Below are positions 59,186-64,000 of a stretch of DNA of 64,000 bases, piece by piece. Positions within the stretch are counted from its first letter, which is position 1, and each line of letters begins with the position of its first letter. Under the pieces are notes generated by a model. The model was not told the DNA's origin. It did no database searches and worked only from the letters and a program-made list of their open reading frames with translations. Source of the stretch: an uncultured Lentisphaeria bacterium (GTDB lineage Bacteria; Verrucomicrobiota; Lentisphaeria; Victivallales; UBA1829); assembly GCA_905197955.1 (NCBI GenBank), contig CAJKAR010000009.1, forward strand, positions 47,085 to 111,084, in the 5' to 3' direction. The translations under genes and the position numbers were made by a program.

Positions 59186-60472
59186 GTGCTGAGTCTGATT
59201 GTCGATGGTCCATCCCGGATCGCGGGAAGCGTAACGGTGGGCGGCAATAAAAATGCGGTTCTGCCGATGATCGCGGCAGCGATGCTGACCGATGAAGAAG
59301 TCATTCTGCATAATGTCCCGGAAATCATTGATGTGGAGAATATGCTTCGTCTTGCAGCGGAGCTCGGAGCATCGGTGAAGCGGGAGAAATCCACGGTTGT
59401 GATCAAAGCGGATCGGCTCAAAACCAGCGAGCTGCCGAAAGAGATCTGTTCCGCTCTTCGGACCTCGCTTCTTTTTGCGGGGCCTCTTGCGGCGCGGACC
59501 GGGAAGGCGATTCTGTGGCCGCCAGGAGGCGACGTCATCGGCAGACGCAGGCTGGACGCACATTTTTACGGACTCCGGAAACTCGGCATTCAGATTCAGG
59601 CGGATGACATTCCTTTTGAGTTTGTCTGTACCAATCGGCGGACCTCGGTCTGCGACATGTTTCTTGACGAGGCAAGTGTCACCGCCACGGAACACATCAT
59701 GACAGCGGCATCCCTTTTTCCGCGCAAAACGATTATCCGCAATGCCGCGGCGGAGCCTCATATAGCCCAGCTTGCCGGACTTCTGGTCAAGATGGGGGCG
59801 GAGATCTCCGGCATTGAAACCAACACTCTGACCATTGTCGGCAAAAGGAAGCTCCATGGAGCGGAACATACGGTGGAAGGGGATCATATTGAAGCGGCAA
59901 GTTTTCTATCGCTCTGCGCGGCTGCCGGCGGAGAGATTGAAGTCAACGGGATCATTGCTCCGCGTTACTACTGGATGATCCGTCGAGTGTTTGAGCGTTT
60001 TGGGCTTGCATTCCGCCTGGAGCCAGGAAAGATCACGATGTCGGCGCGAAAAATGCGGATCCGTCCGGATTTCGGCAATGCCATCCCGACCATCTCGGAT
60101 GGTCCCTGGCCCCAGTTTCCGAGCGATATGATGAGCTGCATGATTGTGACCGCTACTCAGGCAAAAGGCTCTGTTCTTTTTTTCGAAAAGATGTTTGAAA
60201 GCCGCATCTATTTTGTGGACCGCATCATTGCAATGGGAGCCAATGCGATTGTCTGCGATCCACATCGCGTAGTGATCTCCGGACCTGCGAAGCTCCGTGG
60301 AACCACGATGGCGAGTCCGGATATCCGTGCCGGCATGGCAATGATTATTGCAGCTGCCTGTGCCAAAGGAACCTCGGTCATCAACAATGCGGAAGTGGTT
60401 TTCCGCGGATACGAGAATCTGCCGGGAAAACTCTCATCTCTTGGTGTCCGGATCTCGCTGGCGGAACTTTAA
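59186..60472 (+). CDS. murA: UDP-N-acetylglucosamine 1-carboxyvinyltransferase, Asp-type active site
   Basis: A 428-residue MurA, first step of peptidoglycan synthesis. Lys22 is in GGNKNAVLP. The active-site loop reads PPGGDVIGRRRLDAH: Asp116 replaces the usual Cys115. Natural Asp forms are known in Chlamydia, Mycobacterium and Borrelia and are not inactivated by fosfomycin. The C-terminal half has PQFPSDMMSCMIVTATQAKG, which differs slightly from the common PTDMQAQ. A GTG start is used, with AGAGAGGG upstream. Confidence 0.94.
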   Translation: MLSLIVDGPSRIAGSVTVGGNKNAVLPMIAAAMLTDEEVILHNVPEIIDVENMLRLAAELGASVKREKSTVVIKADRLKTSELPKEICSALRTSLLFAGPLAARTGKAILWPPGGDVIGRRRLDAHFYGLRKLGIQIQADDIPFEFVCTNRRTSVCDMFLDEASVTATEHIMTAASLFPRKTIIRNAAAEPHIAQLAGLLVKMGAEISGIETNTLTIVGKRKLHGAEHTVEGDHIEAASFLSLCAAAGGEIEVNGIIAPRYYWMIRRVFERFGLAFRLEPGKITMSARKMRIRPDFGNAIPTISDGPWPQFPSDMMSCMIVTATQAKGSVLFFEKMFESRIYFVDRIIAMGANAIVCDPHRVVISGPAKLRGTTMASPDIRAGMAMIIAAACAKGTSVINNAEVVFRGYENLPGKLSSLGVRISLAEL

Positions 60473-60477
60473 GTGAT

Positions 60478-61254
60478 ATGAAACGGCGCTTTTTCCATTT
60501 TTTTCTGCTGTTGTGTTTTCTTGGACCGCTCTGCGCAGCGGCGCAGGAAACGCGGAACTCTGATGAAGGCGAGGCTCTTCCGACAGTTGTCTATCTCTCT
60601 CTGCCGGCCAGCATTTCTGCTGTTCTGGAAAATCCGGAGCGGGCGGAGCAGCTGTTTCAGACATATACCTATCCACGCAACGTACTTCTCTACCAGCTGG
60701 AAAAGGAGATTGAAAAGGAGTCCGCAAAAGCCGGAAAAGAAGAGGCATCGAAGGCGCTCCTGTCCCGGAAACGTCAGAATCTGATTGCAAAAGTCGAGTA
60801 TCTATATTTGAAAGCAAATACGGATCGTCGGCTGATGAGAAGCTTTCTGCTTTTGAATGGTCTGACCGGCGACCTTCCCGCACGTGCGGATGATAATGTT
60901 TATGAGATTCTGGCCTTGCGACTCTGGATACCGGACAAGCTTCTGGAAGCCGAAACATTCCGCCGTCGTCCGGAAGCACAGCTCAAAAACAGCACAATCA
61001 TCAAACATCTGATCCGGATTCAGCTGAATCTGGCGAAAGGACTCTGTGAATCGGTTCCGGATACGCTCGAAGCAAGGACCGCTGCGCTGATTGAACTTTC
61101 AAACATTGCTGCAGTTCCACCTCCGGAAATCGACTGTGGAAAAGCCTCTGATCCGGTTTCAAAAAACGATCGGCCAATATACGAAGAAACCTCTTTTCCC
61201 ATTCTGGATCTTTACACAAATCTCTTTCATTTAACAGACTGGACTCCATTCTGA
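60478..61254 (+). CDS. secreted protein of unknown function
   Basis: A 258-residue protein with a signal peptide (FFHFFLLLCFLGPLCAAA). The mature chain is mostly helical with charged stretches (LEKEIEKESAKAGKEEASK) and no catalytic motif. It starts 5 bp after murA, so it is probably co-transcribed with it, suggesting an envelope role. The C-terminus ends HLTDWTPF. Could be a lipoprotein-like factor, but no lipobox is clear. Confidence 0.7.
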   Translation: MKRRFFHFFLLLCFLGPLCAAAQETRNSDEGEALPTVVYLSLPASISAVLENPERAEQLFQTYTYPRNVLLYQLEKEIEKESAKAGKEEASKALLSRKRQNLIAKVEYLYLKANTDRRLMRSFLLLNGLTGDLPARADDNVYEILALRLWIPDKLLEAETFRRRPEAQLKNSTIIKHLIRIQLNLAKGLCESVPDTLEARTAALIELSNIAAVPPPEIDCGKASDPVSKNDRPIYEETSFPILDLYTNLFHLTDWTPF

Positions 61255-61455
61255 ATAGTGTTCTCTGAAAAGAGTTGTTTTATTTTGTTTTAAGTCGTCA
61301 TCTGTTGTTTAATGTCGTTTTGTATCGTTCTTTATTTTATTTTCTCTGAATTAACAGAAAAATTCATTTTGATTGAGCTTGCATAAATGAAAATTGAGGC
61401 TATCTTTCCATATTAAAACTAATATAGACAAACTCGCATGATCTGGAGAGTTCAA
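61255..61455 (+). other. AT-rich intergenic stretch
   Basis: About 200 bp, far more AT-rich than its surroundings. It holds a degenerate TGTCGTTTTGTATCGTT motif (near 61312) but no clear gene. It should contain the promoter of the next gene. Confidence 0.55.
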
Positions 61456-61968
61456 ATGACGAATGACGAAATAAAAGCATTGATAGCCCAACGGGTTTCG
61501 GAAGGGATCTCCCTTTCCAGGATTCAGGATGAACTGACGGAAAAAGGTACGCGCATGACCTATATGGAACTGCGTATGCTAGCCTCTGAAATTGAATCTG
61601 CCGACTGGAGCAGACTGGACAAGGAACAACCAAAGAAAGAGACTCCGGTTGAAGAAGCCGCCCCCCAGCCGATTGACGAAGAAGACGGTGAGGAAGAAGA
61701 TGATCTGGATCTTCCGCCTGAACCGGCAGAAGAGAATGCCACAGAACCGGCATCCGATAAAGTCCGGGGCAAAACAGTGGTCGAACTGAGCAAGCTGATG
61801 AAACCCGGCACCATAGCAAATGGCACAGTCAAGTTTGGCTCCGGCGTGACGGCGGACTGGTTCCTGGATCAGACTGGACGTCTCGGTCTTTCCAAAACCT
61901 CCGGCAAGCCGGATGAAATCGATATCATGGAATTCCAGGAGGAACTCCAGAAGATTTTTGGAAACTGA
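61456..61968 (+). CDS. acidic-linker protein of unknown function
   Basis: A 170-residue protein from the ATG at 61456, with GGAG 7 nt upstream. Residues 1-55 form a small helical domain reminiscent of helix-turn-helix (EGISLSRIQDELTEKG). Residues 60-105 are a strongly acidic linker (EEDGEEEDDLDLPPEPAEE). Residues 110-170 form a compact C-terminal domain with GTVKFGSGVTADWFLDQTGR. It precedes cysS by 22 bp and may be co-transcribed. I do not recognise the family. Confidence 0.75.
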   Translation: MTNDEIKALIAQRVSEGISLSRIQDELTEKGTRMTYMELRMLASEIESADWSRLDKEQPKKETPVEEAAPQPIDEEDGEEEDDLDLPPEPAEENATEPASDKVRGKTVVELSKLMKPGTIANGTVKFGSGVTADWFLDQTGRLGLSKTSGKPDEIDIMEFQEELQKIFGN

Positions 61969-61990
61969 ACGAGGGGAGAGTAAACATATT

Positions 61991-63400
61991 ATGAAGTTTT
62001 TCAATACTCTGGGCAGAACCGTTCAGGAGTTTACACCGATCCATGCTGACAATGTCGGGATGTATACCTGCGGTCCGACCGTTTACAACTTTGCGCATAT
62101 CGGCAATTTCAGAGCGTATCTTTTTGAAGATCTGCTGAAACGGACTCTCGAATATTATGGCTTCAAAGTCACACAGGTCATGAATCTGACCGATGTGGAT
62201 GACAAAACCATTCGCGATTCCAAAGCCAAGGGGATGCCCCTCCGCGATTTCACAGCGATTTACAAAAAAGCATTTTTCGAAGACCTTGATGAACTGAGAA
62301 TCGAACGGGCGGCTCATTATCCGGAAGCGACAACGCACATTCCGGAAATGATCGAAATGATCAAAATTCTGATGGAAAAGGGCTATGCTTATCAGGCACC
62401 GGATAAATCCATCTATTTTTCCATTGAAAAATTCCGGAATTACGGTGCTCTTGCCCGAATCGACAAGGAAAATCAGCGGGCGGGAGTCCGCATCAATACG
62501 GATGAGTACGCGAAAGATTCCGTAGCGGATTTCGCGCTCTGGAAGGCGTGGGATCCGAATGACGGCGATGTGAAATGGGAGAGTCCATGGGGAGAAGGCC
62601 GTCCCGGATGGCACCTTGAATGCAGCGCCATGAGCATGAAATATCTTGGCAAAACATTCGATATTCACACGGGCGGTGTGGACAACATGTTCCCTCATCA
62701 CGAGGATGAAATTGCTCAGAGCGAAGCGGCAAACGGCTGCAAGTTCGTCAATTACTGGCTGCATTGCGAACATCTGATCGTTGACGGCAAGAAGATGTCG
62801 AAATCGCTCGGCAACTTCTATACCATTCGTGATCTGCGGAAAATGGGCTATACCGGAAGAGAAATCCGTTGGACGCTGATCGGAACGCATTATCGTTCGA
62901 AACTGAATTTCAGTCTTGCCGCACTGGATCAGGCAAAGAATGCGCTCTCGAAATTTGATGCGTTCTTCCAGCGTCTGAAAACTCTGCCTGCGGGAAACAA
63001 AGGACTGGAAGAGGCTCGGGCAGCAGTCGATACGGCAAAAGAAAAATTCAAAGCGGCTTTCGGCGATGATCTGAATATTGCGGAAGGACTTTCCGCCGTG
63101 TACACCCTGGAACGGACCGTCAACGGACTACTTGGAAAGAACGCTCTGGAAGCAGAGGGAGCCGCTTTGATTCTTCAGCAGTTCCGTGATTTTGATCGGA
63201 TTCTTGCCGTTTTCGATGTGGATGCGGCAAAAAATGAATCCATGGAAATTCCTGATGATGTCAAAGAGCTTGTAAATCAACGTGCTGAAGCGAAAAAGGC
63301 AAAGGATTTTGCCAAAGCGGATGCGATTCGCGATCAGCTCAAGGCTCTCGGCTGGATGGTCAAAGATACTCCGGCGGGACCTGAAATCAAGAAACTCTGA
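61991..63400 (+). CDS. cysS: cysteinyl-tRNA synthetase
   Basis: A 469-residue CysRS, close to the usual ~460. The HIGH-type motif is FAHIGN in CGPTVYNFAHIGN, whose Cys belongs to the zinc site with WHLECS and the following His residues. KMSKSLGN is the second class I motif. The C-terminal DALR domain ends RDQLKALGWMVKDTP. It charges tRNA-Cys. An upstream frame opening belongs to the preceding gene's end. Confidence 0.96.
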   Translation: MKFFNTLGRTVQEFTPIHADNVGMYTCGPTVYNFAHIGNFRAYLFEDLLKRTLEYYGFKVTQVMNLTDVDDKTIRDSKAKGMPLRDFTAIYKKAFFEDLDELRIERAAHYPEATTHIPEMIEMIKILMEKGYAYQAPDKSIYFSIEKFRNYGALARIDKENQRAGVRINTDEYAKDSVADFALWKAWDPNDGDVKWESPWGEGRPGWHLECSAMSMKYLGKTFDIHTGGVDNMFPHHEDEIAQSEAANGCKFVNYWLHCEHLIVDGKKMSKSLGNFYTIRDLRKMGYTGREIRWTLIGTHYRSKLNFSLAALDQAKNALSKFDAFFQRLKTLPAGNKGLEEARAAVDTAKEKFKAAFGDDLNIAEGLSAVYTLERTVNGLLGKNALEAEGAALILQQFRDFDRILAVFDVDAAKNESMEIPDDVKELVNQRAEAKKAKDFAKADAIRDQLKALGWMVKDTPAGPEIKKL

Positions 63401-63422
63401 GGGAAAACCGGGAGACTCCGGA

Positions 63423-63908
63423 ATGAAAAAACCAAAAATTGCAATCAGCGCCTGTCTGATCGGATTGAAGTACCGCTATGATGGGTCTTCCAAAATGGAC
63501 ATGTCGATTGTCAATGCGCTGAAGGATAAAGTGGATTTCATTCCGGTCTGCCCGGAAGTCGAGTGCGGGTTGGAAATTCCCCGCCCGCCGATGCATTTGG
63601 AGGCTTCACCGAAGGGGACTCGTCTGAAGGTGACTGAGACCGGGGAGGATGTCACGGAAATGATGACGGAATGGGGACTCGGAAAACTCGATAAACTGGA
63701 GCGTCTAAAAATCGACGCTTATATTTTCAAATCAAAATCCCCAAGTTGCGGGCTTTGCAGTGCGAAACTTCACAACAAAGCGGGAAAATGTCTTTCGGTC
63801 TCGGGCAAAGGGGTGTTCGCGGCCATGTTGACCCGTCGATTTCCTCGTCTTCCGGTCTGTCAGGAGACGGATTTTCCGGAGATTCTCAAGGAACTTGATC
63901 TGGAGTGA
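63423..63908 (+). CDS. DUF523 family protein
   Basis: A 161-residue DUF523 (YbbK-like) protein. Family features are ISACLIGLKYRYDGSSK, VCPEVECGLEIPRPPM and SKSPSCGLCSAKL, with several conserved Cys that may bind a metal or iron-sulfur cluster. Function is not established; relatives are sometimes fused to or near thiouridine or photolyase-type genes. GGGAG lies 8 nt before the ATG at 63423. Followed by a cluster of hairpins. Confidence 0.88.
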   Translation: MKKPKIAISACLIGLKYRYDGSSKMDMSIVNALKDKVDFIPVCPEVECGLEIPRPPMHLEASPKGTRLKVTETGEDVTEMMTEWGLGKLDKLERLKIDAYIFKSKSPSCGLCSAKLHNKAGKCLSVSGKGVFAAMLTRRFPRLPVCQETDFPEILKELDLE

Positions 63909-63928
63909 GAAGCTCCCATAAAAATACG

Positions 63929-63998
63929 GCAAAATGCGCAAGCATTTTGCTCGGGTCAAGGACTGTGTCCTTGTCGCGGTCCAGCGGCGAGACGCTGG
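63929..63998. repeat. cluster of three hairpins at the window edge
   Basis: GCAAAATGC-GCAA-GCATTTTGC (63929-63950), CAAGGAC-TGT-GTCCTTG (63957-63973) and CCAGCG-GCGAGA-CGCTGG (63981-63998). The first has a GNRA tetraloop. No T-tract follows inside the window. It looks like a repetitive extragenic element that may continue beyond 64000. Confidence 0.75.
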
Positions 63999-64000
63999 GC

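Noticed and set aside
61913..61990. An upstream extension of CysS
   Set aside because: It overlaps the preceding gene and CysRS homology begins at 61991.

Overview
The window looks like chromosome of a strictly anaerobic, Gram-negative, glycan-fermenting bacterium, most plausibly of the PVC group near Victivallales (Lentisphaerota); this assignment is inference. The grounds are: pyruvate formate-lyase with its activase; many unsecreted glycoside hydrolases and esterases (GH20, GH29, GH42-like, GH123/DUF4091-like, CE15); Gfo/Idh/MocA oxidoreductases each paired with a divergent AraC regulator; outer-membrane functions (heptosyltransferase, LptF/G permease); and a MurA whose catalytic Cys is Asp, as in Chlamydia. 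No phage block, insertion sequence, rRNA operon or CRISPR array is visible. Promoters are often near-consensus sigma70 (TTGACA, 17 bp, TATAAT-like), and most genes have clear Shine-Dalgarno sites, which I used to trim many starts.

Layout. 1-1.2 kb: a partial Gfo/Idh gene divergent from an AraC regulator. 1.3-6.0 kb (minus): a lactate operon of lactate racemase, EtfB, EtfA with a 4Fe-4S site, and a GlcD-type FAD dehydrogenase, resembling the electron-confurcating lactate dehydrogenase of acetogens. 6.2-9.7 kb: a secreted charged protein, a phage-type protein, two tRNA-Leu genes and recJ. 9.8-13.1 kb: a second Gfo/Idh-AraC pair and a D-lactate dehydrogenase. 13.2-17.0 kb: a secreted protein, a membrane protein and a GH20 enzyme. 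17.2-20.1 kb: pflB-pflA. 20.6-24.8 kb: an ECF sigma factor, its anti-sigma factor, a GspE-like ATPase with N-terminal membrane helices, and a CvpA-like protein.

24.9-31.7 kb: a CDF metal exporter, then an HPr-TrkA-TrkH potassium operon, a CE15 esterase, tRNA-Thr and a PtsN-like EIIA. 31.7-38.5 kb: a small basic protein, heptosyltransferase, IlvN, then XPB helicase, Bax1-type nuclease and DUF1848 tightly overlapped, followed by GNAT and two membrane-anchored unknowns. 38.6-49.3 kb: a GH123-like enzyme, a TPR protein, MnmE, a GH29 fucosidase, an ABC-F ATPase, a 181-bp tandem duplication, CorA and SerC. 49.5-57 kb: LptF/G, threonine synthase, a convergent pair of structured 3-prime elements, a C45-type hydrolase, an RlmI-like methyltransferase and a GH42-like protein. 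57-64 kb: a Prc/Tsp protease, MurA, two unknown proteins, CysS, DUF523, and a run of hairpins at the window edge.

The candidates most worth pursuing are the XPB-Bax1-DUF1848 cassette (a probable DNA-repair unit joining a helicase, a nuclease and a possibly permuted radical-SAM protein) and the paired 3-prime elements at 52.08-52.41 kb, where a conserved 39-bp head is followed by a hairpin of constant size but different sequence.
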